A stretch of 64,000 nt of DNA from NCBI GenBank assembly GCA_034509735.1, contig JACGWO010000001.1, positions 10,246,854-10,310,853 on the forward strand, read 5' to 3'. Numbering within the stretch: position 1 is the stretch's first letter; each line of letters starts with the position of its first letter. Positions 51,063 to 63,297 of this stretch are shown one piece after another. The translations under genes were made by a program, and so were the position numbers. Under the pieces are notes generated by a model. That model made no database searches and was not told the origin of the DNA. It was given only the letters and a program-made list of their open reading frames with translations. Source of the stretch: Sesamum alatum. Its lineage: Eukaryota; Streptophyta; Magnoliopsida; Lamiales; Pedaliaceae.

Positions 51063-51242
51063 TGATGTATTCTTGTACTGTAGCTGACTGAACTATTATC
51101 TCTCTATCTGGAAACGAGAGACTAGAAACAAGTGGCGTCGTATCTTATGGACAAAATTTGCCTCTTGACCTACCATGTTTCCCCACGCGACGTGAAGGAG
51201 CGTGACAAACAAACGCTCAGGTTTCTAACTATTTTAAAATTA

Positions 51243-51591
51243 GGATGACTTACAATATCATCTCCCAAGTTGTTATAATTACGGATACCCCTCGTTGTTT
51301 GATAAGTTATAAATACTCTATAAGGTTTGTAATTTTTAATTAAAGACTTAGAATTGTTATTTTGCCCTTGATTTTTTTTTAAAAATTATAGAAAAATCGG
51401 TCGAGACAAATTACATTATTGTTTCTCTGTGTAAAAAATTTGAGAAATCTCTCCCTGCGTATTCTAGTTAAAAATAATTCAGTTTGCATAAGGACATCTT
51501 GGTTAGTTTATGCATAAAAATAGATAAAAATGAGTTATTTGTAATTTTTAAAACAACCAAACCTCAAGGGGAGGTCGTTGTAATTTACTCT
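51243..51591. mobile_element. Foldback MITE L with near-perfect 9-bp TSD
   Basis: Flanked by TTAAAATTA (51234-51242) and TTAAAATAA (51592-51600), one mismatch in nine. The ends GGATGACTTACAATATCATC and, in reverse complement, GAGTAAATTACAACGACC pair imperfectly, followed by shared inner words (CCCCTCGTTGTTTGATAAG, ATAAATACTC). The arms resemble element D. No coding capacity. Confidence 0.72.
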
Positions 51592-51600
51592 TTAAAATAA

Positions 51601-52229
51601 TTATGAATTCTAAAATAAAATTCCATATTTATTGTATGGTTATTCATTTTGATAATTCTTTTTTAGTATACCGAATTTTAAATGTTATTCTTATATTTAT
51701 GATCATATTTAAAATTTAAAAATCTGCATTAACAACATAGAGATATTAGGATCAAGAAAAATGTGTAGTAATTTTATTGTGATCATTTTATTTTATAAAC
51801 TTCTTCCAACCAAATTATGGAATTTAAAAAATCATAATTACTATTAAGAAACTCATTATAAATGCCTTCCAAAAATAAAATTATATAATTATTATAACAT
51901 CATTTATTTTTATGAGCCACTTTTAGTATGTCAAATATTGAATCTAAAGATCTTGTTTTAAAATTTTATTTCAATATTTATAATACTCGTATTTTGAATT
52001 AAAAACTTTTAATTAACAACATAGAGATATTAGGATCACAAAAAAAGTGCAGTAATTTATTATAATTTCGTACAACCAAATTACTGATTTTTTTTTAAAA
52101 AAAAGTTTATATTGTTGAGGTATAGGGGTGCAACTAATCCATTTACAAAAATATAAGGGGGTAAAGTAGGACGAGACTAGAGTAGGAGGTGTAGAATGTA
52201 ATTCTTACCCTTTTTTAGCACTCAGTTAG
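51601..52229. other. AT-rich intergenic DNA upstream of XCT
   Basis: AT-rich DNA with an internal near-duplication: AACATAGAGATATTAGGATCA appears near 51733 and again near 52018, about 285 bases apart. A degenerate repeat pair is therefore likely. No gene is called. Confidence 0.45.
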
Positions 52230-52237
52230 TATATAAG
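52230..52237 (+). promoter_or_regulatory. TATA box of XCT
   Basis: TATATAAG lies 165 bases upstream of the XCT ATG and would give a start of transcription near 52262. Confidence 0.5.
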
Positions 52238-52394
52238 TAGTAGTCGCCACACCAAGTTCCACGATTTCTAATTCATCCGGTCGGTCGTCGCTAATAACCC
52301 CACTTCAACGTTTCCCCTATCAGGTATACTAATTCATCCGATCGATCGGCAAACCGAAACCCTAATTCCCGGCGTTGCATACTTAGATTTCATC

Positions 52395-55300
52395 ATGGCG
52401 GGTATGGGTGATGGGTACGTTGGCACGGCGCAGGATGCCGTTCGGATCCGACGTCTCGAGAAGCAGAGAGAAGCCGAGCGCCGCAAAATCCAAGAGCTCA
52501 AGAACAAAACCGCCTCTTCCAAAGGCCAACCCGGTCTCCTCCAATTCGGCTCCAGCACCTCCGAGGTATCCTGTTATCATTCTGGACTAGTATTGACGCA
52601 CTGATATTGATGTATCTATTTACGAAGTTTGGCGTCCTATTATTATTTTGATTCTCGTAGAAACCCTAACAACACAAGATTATGTCTTGCTTAGAAAAAG
52701 CATCATATTAGTCGATTTATATCGTATTTAGCTTGATAAGCAATAAAATCAAACTCGAAAAATTACAAGCACAGTAAGAATATGAACCAAGCTTGACCAG
52801 CATGTTGTGTATCAAAAGCCACAAAAAATCTAGGGTTTGTCATGTGCAGGAGTATTTGGTTTCTGTTTCCTTGATTTTAATTAAATTTCAAGTCGGCTAA
52901 GAAATTGAAATGAAGCTCATACAATGTTTTATGTCGTTTGTTACTTTGTTTAAACCTGTAACAAGTAGCAAAAACAAAGTAGTCCTATTGATTTTTAAGC
53001 CATGCCTTTCAGTATTAAGTGCATATAAGGTTCGTTTTATTGAAAATGAAATGCTGAGATTGCTAGTACCTTCTCTTTCTTACTGGTTAATTAAATTTGA
53101 TTACTGGTGTTTATTGTTTAGATTCTCGAGACTGCATTCAAGAAGGAAACTGTTGGTCTGGTCACTAGAGAACAATATGTTGAGAAGGTAGTTCACATAT
53201 CTTCTTGTGGTGTTTCCCTACGGCCTCCCTCCCTCTTTTTGGTTTGGGTTGTTTAATGGGAATTTTGTTCGGCAGAGGGTGAATATTAAGAACAAAATTG
53301 AAGAGGAAGAGAAGGAGAAGCTCCTAAAGCTGCAGCAAGAGTGAGTTAATGTTGTTTCCATTGAATATCCACCATTTTATTTTCAGGATCTTTTGCTGTT
53401 TTCTTTATGTTGTTTTGATCTCTTTCGTCTTTTTGTAGGGAGGAGGAGCTTCAGTTGCAGAAATTGAAGAAGCGGAAAATAAAGGCGGACCCTCGTCTAT
53501 CTTTTGCTGAAGATTTTGAGAATGACAGCGAAGAGGAAGATGGGGATAATAGTAAGCTTTATTTCATTTGTACTTGCCAGCTCTATTTTTGCTGTTACTG
53601 GTATTTGTTGGATGATAACTTCAAATATATGGATATATCTGCATGGTTCGATTGCTCATCTTTTTATTTTCGTAGGACAAAACCTGTCTGATTTTCCAAT
53701 ATTCCATTACGTTTTCTGCAGTTGATAGCTCATCTTCCTATATTTAAGGAATAGACATAATGTTTCCTGATTTGTCCACCTCTTTACATCTTGCTGCTGT
53801 TGGTTCTTCTCCTTTTTGTGCTTCTTTGCTACTGAAGAATTAAAAAAAATATCATGATGAGCACATGATTTCTTGGAGTAATAGGAACAATTTCATTTTT
53901 ACATTCCTGGCTGATACATTTTGTTTCTGTGTCTTTGAAGAAAATGAAGAATCTAATCGCGGAAAATTTGGAAAATATGGAAAAGATCCTACAGTGGAAA
54001 CAAGCTTTTTGCCGGATAGGTGTGGGATCTTCCCCTTTCTCCTTTTGTACTTTTATATCTGCACCTTTCTGTAATCATATGCTATTGTATCTGGTTTTTT
54101 TCCATTTGAATCCCCCATCCATGCAATTGCACTCTTTACTTATTCTTGGCCTTTGGAGTTTGAAGCACACTCTTACAGTGAGAGAGAGGCAGAAGAACAA
54201 GCTGAGCGTGAAAGGTTGCGGAAACAGTGGCTTCGTGAGCAGGAGCAGATCAAAAGTTAGTTCTCGAGCCTAAAATGCTCTAGTTTCTTTGATTATATAT
54301 ATACCCGACTCAAAAATACCTGATTTCTGTTATATTTTTCAGATGAGCCTCTTGAGATCACTTACAGCTACTGGGATGGTACCGGCCATCGCCGAGTGAT
54401 TCAGGTTCATAACTACTTTGTCTTTATTTTAATCCAATGAATCTGCTCAACTTTGTGTAGTTCTTTTGGTGTAAGTGTTTATTTGTTGGTATTGATCATT
54501 GCATCTGTCAGGTGCGGAAAGGTGATACAATTGGGGAGTTTCTTCGTGCTGTTCAACAGCAGCTTGCTCCTGAATTCCGAGAGGTTCGGACTGCTTCAGT
54601 GGAAAACCTGCTTTATGTGAAAGAAGATCTCATCATTCCACATGTAAGACCTTCATGCTCTAATGCTATGTCTAAATGGCCGAAAATCTTATAGGAAGCT
54701 GAACCTCCGCGTAAACCAAAATATAGAAGGAAAGAAGATACCGCAAGAAAATGTTGACAAGGTCCTGCATACTTTTTACTCATAATACTTCTCTCTGTGT
54801 TGCAGCAACACAGTTTCTATGAGCTTATTGTGAATAAGGCTAGAGGGAAAAGTGGACCGGTAATGTCCTTTTTCTCAGGCTCAAGTCAATTGCATATTTT
54901 AAGGTTTTTGAATAATCATATTGGAGGAATAAATTTTGAATGAAATCTTTTGTGTTTGTGTTGTTGTTTTCCCCTCCTTGCAGCTTTTCCACTTTGATGT
55001 GCATGAGGATGTTCGAACCATTGCTGATGCGACAATAGAGAAAGATGAGGTAAGGCTCTTGACCTATGGAAAGTAGGTTCCTATTGAAGGAGTGGTAAAT
55101 ACAGGTTCATGTTATGATGATTTCTTAGAGAACTCCTGTCTATTTGAGAATTTTGTTTATTGTGTGGTGTCATACAACTTATATGGAAGGAAGAAACTTT
55201 CTGACTTCTATGTCTGTTTCCTGTCAGTTCCATACTGAATTCTAAGCTATTTGAGAAGTAATTTCCAGTCTTTAATTTATTATCTTGTTCATATATATGT

Positions 55301-56712
55301 GTGTGTGTGTTCAACTGGCTCTGCCTTTTTAAAATTCTGATATCATCTAATGAACTGGGTATTTTAGTTCCATTTCTTCATCCTGTCTTCAAATTGCATT
55401 GTAATATTTTACAATTTTTTGTTTTTTGAGTGCATATGCTCATTTCCTGGCCTTTCGATGCATGTAACACGATTTTTATGGAAGTTTGTTAGACATTATG
55501 GATCAATTTACTGAATTAATCTACCGCACTTGTTCAACAGTCTCATGCTGGTAAAGTTGTGGAGAGACATTGGTATGAGAAGAACAAGCACATATTTCCA
55601 GCTTCAAGATGGGAGGTATTCTCTGTCTTTCCCTCCTCATTTACATACATATTATATACAAATGTGTGTGTTTTGTGTGTGCTGTGATAAAATGCATGGG
55701 GTCTTGCAGCAATGGTGCCTGCATTCATTTATTGCACAACGCTGGTGGGCGAAATCCTCATATTTTAACATGGACTACTCATTAACCATAGTGGCTGAAA
55801 TTCTTGGTCTCTCCTGCATGATGCATGGTTTGTGAATGTGGATGCATGTGTGCGTAATGCTTTTGGTTGTGTGTGTTAAAGGGTGTTTGGCAGCTGTTAA
55901 TGCCTTATGAGTGTTCATCAGAGGGTTTTTTGAAGCTCTTAGTGCCTTTTTGGTTTTAGAAGGTGTTGACCCTTTTGGTTTTAGAACGTGTTGACCCTTT
56001 TGGTTGTGTAAATTAAAACGTTCTTGGCACCTTTAATGCCTTTTGAGTCAGCCTTTAATGCCTTTTGAGTGTCTATGTTAAAGAGTGTTGGTAGCTCTTT
56101 GAGTTTAGTAAGATGTTTTGAAACTTATAAGATGTTAGGTTTTATTTTTATAGAAGCTCCTACATCAATCTGGTTGAGAGCTGGCTCATATTAGGTGTAA
56201 TATATCATTAGTTAACAACTACAGACAAGCAACATGTTGTCAGAGTTAAGGAGTTTTGAACATCTTACGTAATTGGAGTTCCCCTTCTTAAGCTCTTCTA
56301 AAATGTCTATCAAACACTTGATATCATAAAAGTTACGCTTTTTCTAAACCAAGCATAAGGTGACACTCTTAGACCATTTAAATTGTGCATTTTTCTAGTT
56401 TGCTCCAGTCCTCCCGTGTCTTTAGTTTTATTATTTTGAAATGTACCTTAGAGGACTGTCTTGTCTTGCGTGCGTTCCCTCTAAGCATCCCAACTTAAGG
56501 CACATAGTCTTCTTTCCCCTATATTTGATTAGACATGCTATGATGCATTTTTGGGAAGTTAGCAGCTACGATGATGTGTATTAGATAATGTGGACAAATG
56601 GTGTGGCCTTTTAACAGAACTGTCCATCAGAATTATAAATCTTGGGTTCTTCTCTGTGCAGATATACGATCCAACGAAGAAGTGGGAGCGATATACAATT
56701 CATGGGGATTGA
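52395..56712 (+). CDS. XCT: XAP5 family protein, XAP5 CIRCADIAN TIMEKEEPER
   Basis: Twelve exons: 52395-52565, 53122-53187, 53276-53340, 53439-53551, 53941-54019, 54179-54255, 54343-54404, 54512-54643, 54806-54859, 54984-55049, 55541-55615, 56662-56712; 336 residues, the family length. XCT is a nuclear protein conserved from plants to animals (FAM50/XAP5). In Arabidopsis it sets circadian period and light responses and affects small-RNA production and splicing. The N-terminal half is charged and coiled-coil-like ([37 protein letters not shown]) with a basic patch [10 protein letters not shown] and an acidic stretch ([11 protein letters not shown]). The XAP5 domain follows: [58 protein letters not shown] and the C-terminal [10 protein letters not shown]. 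All twelve exons keep frame with GT-AG introns. Intron 11 exceeds 1 kb and holds tandem repeats. Confidence 0.96.
55880..56100. repeat. Imperfect tandem repeats in XCT intron 11
   Basis: Two repeat types adjoin. GACCCTTTTGGTTTTAGAA recurs near 55960 and 55985 with GGTGTT/CGTGTT joiners, and CCTTTAATGCCTTTTGAGT occurs twice near 56030 and 56050. More degenerate copies (GTTAATGCCTTATGAGT, TTAGTGCCTTTTTGG) precede them. Confidence 0.7.
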
Positions 56713-58463
56713 TTTGATGCAACTTCCCTTCTCTTGGGCTATTGGTCGACTAGAGACTGTTTCATGATCTTCTTGCATTACAGACAGCAGTTAGTTTATG
56801 TTTAGTTGTATTAAATAGAAGTAGGCTATGAATGACAGCAATGTAACTCTACCGTGCTGATTATATTTAGTACCTGAATCGTGCCCCGGCATCGGTATCA
56901 GTATCAGATGCTATTTTCTGTTTCATTTGGTGACGGGGCAGAACGACTACCAGCATTTATGATACTACTGCATGCATATGAAGTGGCAATTTAATATCTT
57001 GTTCTGGATAAGGTTGCCCCTTTCATGCCTAAGGCTTCTTTCATATTACCGGATTCTACAGCAAACACTTTTGTCAGGAAGTGCAATCAGAGAAAAGGGT
57101 TACCGTTAACTGCTGTCCTATACTGTGAGTTCTTAAATGGATATTTACATTATTTGACCTCACACAGATGATTATATGACCTTATGAATTACATCTTTAA
57201 TTGCAACCTACATGAAAACAGAAAAGAAGAGAGGAAGTAGTGCTAAAAAAATTAATGTAAATTTAACTATGTTTTTTTGGCTGTGACAGTGCAACTTGCA
57301 ATACAAAAAAATAGCTGGTAAGTGAACATTAGCTTCAATTAGAAGACTCTCTAACATGACATCCATGAAAATATTTACTAAATTATAGAAATGTATAATA
57401 TTGTAATTTACATTAGAAGAGATTTGATAGTTCATCACAAAAATTAAAAAATTATTGTTAAACTCAAGGTGTATAGTCGATTTTGGGGTGTTTCTAAACC
57501 TTTAAATGGGTCCAATCGAATCCATTTTAATATAAGCCCAGCCCATAGATCGGTTCGATGGCCATACCTGCCCCAAAAGGCTTGGATATGTTTTTTAAAA
57601 AAATAAAATTGAGGTGTTTTTTTAAATAATTATTTAAATCTAATATTATAAAATAAATAAATAATAAATTAAATAAAATAAAAATTTATTACTAGAAAAA
57701 ATAATTAAAATTGTAATAAACTCAAATAATAATTTGACAAACTTACAATAATAAATTTAAATAATAATAAATTAAAAAATGACTTAAAATAAACTTTCAT
57801 AAAAATAAATAAATATTATTAATGAATTAATGTACTAAAATTTTAAAAGTAGAACAATAAAGATTAAAAAATTTAGAGTTTCAAAAATATAAAAAAATCT
57901 ACTAAAACAGTCAACCTAAAAAAATTTAAATAAAAAATATATGTCATGCATTATTTAAAGAAAAAAAAGGCCCAATAAGCCCAATCCATGACCAGGTGGT
58001 ATTGGGCAACTGAGCTGGGATGGTACTAGGTGTCGAACTTAGGACTAGCCTAAGACCATCTTTAGACAGAATCAACCCATTTTTTCATTGGACCAAATTT
58101 GAACTATATTGGTCTAATTTGGTATACTGTGCATGTTGATATTAAATTAATATTAAAATGAGAGAGTATTGTAATGTTTCAAATAAAAAATTATATTTAT
58201 AATTATATTAAATTTAAAAAAAATTGGCTTTAGTTTACCCTCATCAATTTGAAATTTAAATCGATTCAAAGAGAGAGAATGGGAGGAAAAAGAAAAAAAA
58301 ACAGAAAAAGGAAAACCCAGCCCTCTTTGCAAATAAACGGATTTCCCAATTTTGACCTCCTATAGGTGTTCAGTCCACGCGTTAAAAGGTTTTCGTCTCT
58401 CGCTCCTCACACAGTTTTCTCCTTTTCTGTGTCTTTTGGGGCAAGCATAGTAAGGAGAAGAAA
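56713..58463. other. Intergenic DNA between XCT and TRAP-alpha
   Basis: XCT 3' UTR, then a region at about 57480-58090 in which GCCCA-rich phrases (TATAAGCCCAGCCCAT, AATAAGCCCAATCCATG) flank a 370-base core that is almost only A and T. This looks like a decayed repeat, but no ends were found. The final 200 bases are the TRAP-alpha leader and promoter. Confidence 0.4.
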
Positions 58464-61400
58464 ATGTCAGTTAGGGTATTCTTCATCCTCGCTCTACTCC
58501 TTTTCACATCGTCAGTTCTGCAAGGTAGACTATCTCAGATCCAGATCCATTCATTCTCGACAGCCGCTGTTTCTAATGTTTGCCGGTTTCCGTTTGGAGG
58601 AAGACTTCGTTGTTTTTTATTTTACGCGTATAGTTAATTGTCCATGCCTTTATACAGGCACATGCAGGAGTGCTTTTTGCTTGTAGCATGAATTTTGCTA
58701 TTGTTTGTGGTTTCTTTACAATTCGATTTGCCCGAAGTGCGACGAAATCAGATCGAGTTTCACTTGTTTATATATTTTACTTATTTAGATCATCATCTTT
58801 TGTGTTTACTTATTTTTTATATTGATTGTGGTTTTTGTACGTTTTGATTTTTAGTACAAGATTGTGTAGATTGGAGTGGGTATCAGTTGTGGAGTTGATG
58901 CTTGTTCTGACAATTAGGCAACTGACCCTGATGTTTCTGTCTCCTTGTTCAATTGGTTTTCCTTAGTCTCGAGGAGAACTTGTGAAGATATAAATGATAG
59001 TTTCCTTCGGCAATTATGTTAAAATTGAGCACGCATTGCTTAAGTCAAGTGCACTTTACATGTTTTAGAGTAGTTTAGGGGAAGCAGATTTTGGGATTTA
59101 ATGTTCACCCTTTTGTTGATTTCGAGGAAACAGTTTGTTGACTTTTTTCAGTTCAACCAGTACAGATTGATTTATTGCTGCCCTACTATAATGCAGAGTT
59201 CTCTAAGCTGCTGCAATGATTTCAAATTAGATAACAATTTTGTTTTGATTTACTCTGATGTATGAATTGATATTGATGGTGTCTTTTTATACTCTGATAT
59301 ACGCATGCACACTAAAAGTTCATCCTGAAATGGTCAATTAATTTATTTTGCCAAACTCAGTTCTCTAATTGTTATCAATTTATTTTGCTTGGTAGTTGCA
59401 AGATGTGAGCCAGACCCAGATGCCGAGGTTGTTGAATCGGCTGAGGAAGGAGGGGATCTTGGGATTGTTGGTGAGGATGTCCAAGACTTTGGTGGTGGGA
59501 GTTTTAGTCCAGCTCCAGGCGTGGAAACAGTTTGTGTTTTCCCCAAAAACCCATCGAAACGTTAGTGGTGGTTGTTGAATTTCGCTCACCCTCCTGCCCC
59601 TCCCCTCCTTAATGACTTGTATTTCTATTGTCGATGGTTGCTTGTTTCTGTATCTCACGATTGCTCCTCTTTTTTTTTTTTGCAGTTGTGGTGGCTGGGG
59701 AAGAAAGTGAACTTCTTGTTGGAATAAAAAATGAGGGTAATACTTTGTTAAGTGGTTGTCCTTGAGTGTTTTCTAGCCTATTCACTAATGTGGTTAATGA
59801 TTTTGCTTGCCTTGGGTTTTGCTTCTTATTTTATCAATTCGTTTTTAAAGTTATCTAAGATTGGCATACTGTCAGTCCTTATTCTCTCCAGCTGTCATTT
59901 CTTTCGCTCTTTTTACAGGTCTATAGTAGTTGTCTAAGTGAGTTGTTAAATATGCAGAGAGCTGATTTTAGACTTGTTATATTTTGGATATAATCACAGG
60001 GGAATCAAGTATTAATGTCATTGCCATCCAGGCCAGTGTCCATCTTCCTTTTGATCACCAATACTTGGTTCAGAATCTTTCTGCCCAGGTATTCTTGTTG
60101 ACTTTTGTTTTCTTGATTTTCTGTGGACCTTTGACCTTCTAAAATTTCTTTTTAGATATGCGATCTGGCAACCCGTACTCTGAAATGTTGCTGAGGTCAT
60201 TAGATTATGGTTATGTGGTTACAGCCAAAACTCATGCTCTAGAAAGCATTTTCTGTGCTATCAAAAAACGATAGAGAAGAATTATAACAATGGATTTGCT
60301 AGCTGTTGACCATTCTTTGATTCATAAATTGAAACTTTTTCATCGTTTCTGAGTGTCTCACAACATACTGAAAAGAACCAAAAAAGTTTGCTTCAGGAGT
60401 GATAACTTGATCTGAAGAAATCTCTTTGATATTTCTGTTTGGCTGCTTCATTATAACCAGACATGTTGGAGATGAGTTGCGGGGCAGAGTATCAGTATTC
60501 GATGTTTATACTGGTTTCTTTTTTATATGACTATGTTTATACTGGTTGAAACAACTTATATGTTTAACTTGGTGAATGGTGAGGGTAGGTAGTAAGACAC
60601 TCCCATCCTTTGACATGCCTGCGGATTGATATTCCATTGCTTAAAAATTGTGTTATTTGGCTTTTGTGAATTGTGATCTACTATTTTGGTAATCCCATTG
60701 CATAGGCTTATCAATGGAGTTATTTAATGTTTGATTGTTTCTTGGCAAACTATGAAATCACCCTCCAGATCTCGTTGTGCCCCTTTCGCAGAGGCAAAGT
60801 GACACTGACGTCGTGTTTGAGCTGTTTAATTTTTTTTCCTAGCTTTGTATGGTTTCACCAGATATGGTATTTGTCTTCAACTTATGGATCATGAACTGCC
60901 TATTAACTTCTTTTACTTCACTTTCTTAGTGATATGGATTTTTTGATTTACTAGGCTTTTAACAATGCCTCAGTTCCCTCGTCAGCTCAAGCAACTTTCC
61001 CTTATATATTCGGCGTGAGCAAGTTCTTACAGGTAAGCTTGTAGGATTGTTGAAGTGTATCTTTAGATTTCTGCTGCATTCAGTTGGTGGGTGTGGTGTT
61101 CATGGCTGCTTATCTCTGTCTTTATCTTACAGTCTGGTGCATTTGATCTTGTGGGGACTATTGTCTATGAGATAGACCAGCACCCGTACCAGAGTACCTT
61201 CTACAATGGGACAATTGAAGTTTCTGAGCCAGGTGGCCTGTTCAGTGTGGAGTCAGTATTCTTGTTTTGCCTTGGAGTAGCCCTTCTCGGTCTTCTTGGG
61301 GTTTGGATCCGTAGCCAAATCCAACAATTATCCAAGGTGATTACTTATTTTGTGCTTATACTAATTGTTAATTATGTCCACAGAAGTTTTCGAAAATATC

Positions 61401-62340
61401 AAAGACCTTAAGTTTGTTACGTAATTCTGCATCTGGTGTCCTGTTCATCCTGTTGGCAGCAACTTTTGGAATCTGTAATTCTTGTGACTAAATGTCCTGA
61501 ATGTGATCATTTTGTTTTCTTTTCTTTTTCTTTGGGGGGGGGGGGGGGAAGTGAACACGCCGTAGAATTTAAGTTTGAGGGTTTTCAACCTGCATGTTAT
61601 GAAAAAGGCAAGTACTGCCAGTTTCAAGCCAGTGAAGGAAGATATTGACAATGATCCGCAATCCTGTTTTTTATTCTTTGCCCCTTCTCTTTTTTGTGTG
61701 TTTGTGTGTGAGTGCAATTGCAGCTATATTCCGTACTGTGTTGATTACCAAAAATATCTGTGTACCATACTGTCTCTGTTACTAATACATTGAGGTATTA
61801 AGCTCTGTTATGCTAGCCTCAGGATGCTTAGTAGGTCGATGATTGTTGGTTGGAAAAAAGGAATTGTGAATGTGTTTGTTTTGAAAACATCATCAGCTTT
61901 GCCATTCACTTCTGTTGATCTTTGGTAATATATATAGTCAATGGCCGGATTAAGAACTGTCGGTGGTGTTTAGTGTCTGATTTTCTGAAGCAATTTTTTG
62001 CATCTTCTCTTTCACTTATGATGATTAGAAAACGAAGAGGGCCTCCAAAGGTGGAAGTTGGAACTGGGACAACTGGATGCCTCAATGGTATTGAAGGTGG
62101 TTGCAGGTTTGTGTGACGGCCTACAGCATTCTTTGAACTTCCGTTTTTTCTTTTTTCCTTTTTGACATCTGTCTTGGTAATTTACCCAGTTGTTGAAAAG
62201 TTTTGCTTTCCTTCAAGTAGTCTCTTAGTTTTGTTGTAGATTGAGGTTAGCAGGACGGGAAAATGGCTAATCTTTATCTATTTGTTTCAGGAACTGCATA
62301 TGCTCAATCTCAGTCCACCAAATCAAAGAAGAAGAAATAG
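58464..62340 (+). CDS. Translocon-associated protein subunit alpha (TRAP-alpha/SSR1), apparent frameshift in exon 7
   Basis: Exons: 58464-58524, 59396-59560, 59686-59736, 60000-60088, 60955-61032, 61133-61336, about 62029-62096 and 62291-62340. TRAP-alpha is a type I ER membrane protein beside the Sec61 channel. A signal peptide (MSVRVFFILALLLF...) is followed by an acidic lumenal stretch, GIVGEDVQDFGGGSFSPAPG, VCVFPKNPSK, ASVHLPFDHQYLVQNL, TFPYIFGVSKFL and VYEIDQHPYQSTFYNGT with likely N-glycans. One membrane span lies at about residues 186-207 (SVESVFLFCLGVALLGLLGV). The cytosolic tail ends SKSKKKK. Exons 1-6 are clean. Exon 7 entered in phase reads KTKRAS and then a stop, but KVEVGTGTT appears one frame away. 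The summed exons are one base over a multiple of three. A sequencing insertion, an allele defect or an unrecognised splice is possible. Confidence 0.85.
61526..61550. repeat. Poly-G tract in TRAP-alpha intron 6
   Basis: TTTCTTT is followed by about 14 consecutive G residues near 61536-61549. It can form G-quadruplex and is a likely spot for sequencing or assembly error. Confidence 0.7.
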
Positions 62341-62836
62341 ATGTGCATGCTCAAACAGTTGACTGTAAGCGGGCATGAAATGGGGCAATGATCAGTGTAT
62401 CAAAGCTTAGGGACACAAATATATGAGGGAAGCTCAAAAGGTCAAGTAGTTCTTTAGAAGTTAGCCTGGGAGTACCTACCTCACTGTTGTAGCATGAGGA
62501 CGAAACTTTTATGTTTTCTTTTTTAGAGACAATTCTGAAATTTGGGCCAATTTAAATGCCGAACCAGCTGAGAGTTTAACTTTACGAAGCGACAGTTTTG
62601 TAAAACATTTGGTTAGATTATGGTCATTTTGTCAATTAAGTTAACATATTTCAGCTTGTTGAATCAATGATTAGTGAATTAACTTTGGTTGTTGTTAGTT
62701 TGAGAGCTTTATGCAGGAAAACTTGTTCTAAAGTCAAAGACAACAAAGGCTGTGATCTGATCTGGAGACACAATAAACTATTAAGGGACTAAAACATCCA
62801 TGCTACATGTATTGCTTGTTTTAACACTAAATTACT

Positions 62837-62868
62837 TCTCTGTTTTACTTTTGCAACATCTTTGATCT

Positions 62869-62905
<37 letters not shown>

Positions 62906-62941
62906 CAGTTTATTATATCTCTGTTTTACCTTTGCAGCATA
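62837..62941. repeat. Duplicated segment flanking a 33-base poly-T run
   Basis: TCTCTGTTTTACTTTTGCAA (62837) recurs as TCTCTGTTTTACCTTTGCAG (62918), 81 bases on, with a T33 run (62870-62902) between them. It reads as a short tandem duplication with a T-tract expansion. Confidence 0.7.
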
Positions 62942-63077
62942 TTCTTGTTTAAAATGTGTGCGCCAAACGAATCAAATATCTGAAGCTCTTTACTTCATTG
63001 AGTCGCTCTAGTCTAGGTTTGAGCTTAAGTTGGCCAATGCTCTTTGAATACATCTCTGATACTCAAATACGTTGAGG

Positions 63078-63297
63078 CTATGTTTGGAAGGAAGGATTTG
63101 GATTTTAGGAATGGATTTGGTGAAAGGTGTATTGGATTGAGGAATGGATTTGGAAAAGGGAGGATTTGAAATCCATCAACCATTTAATAAGATATAGTTT
63201 AAAATGGGAATTCAAAGATCTGAATTGCTTTGCAGCACTGTTAATTTGATGAATTTGAAATATTTAGTTTCAAATTTATCGATCCAAATACAACATA
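63078..63297. mobile_element. Degenerate hAT-like MITE
   Basis: GCTATGTTTGGAAGGAAGG at the left and ATCCAAATACAACATAA at the right are loosely inverted, and the body has repeated GGATTTGGA/GAATGGATTTGG words. This pattern is common in plant hAT-type MITEs. No clean 8-bp duplication was found, so the class is tentative. Confidence 0.4.
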
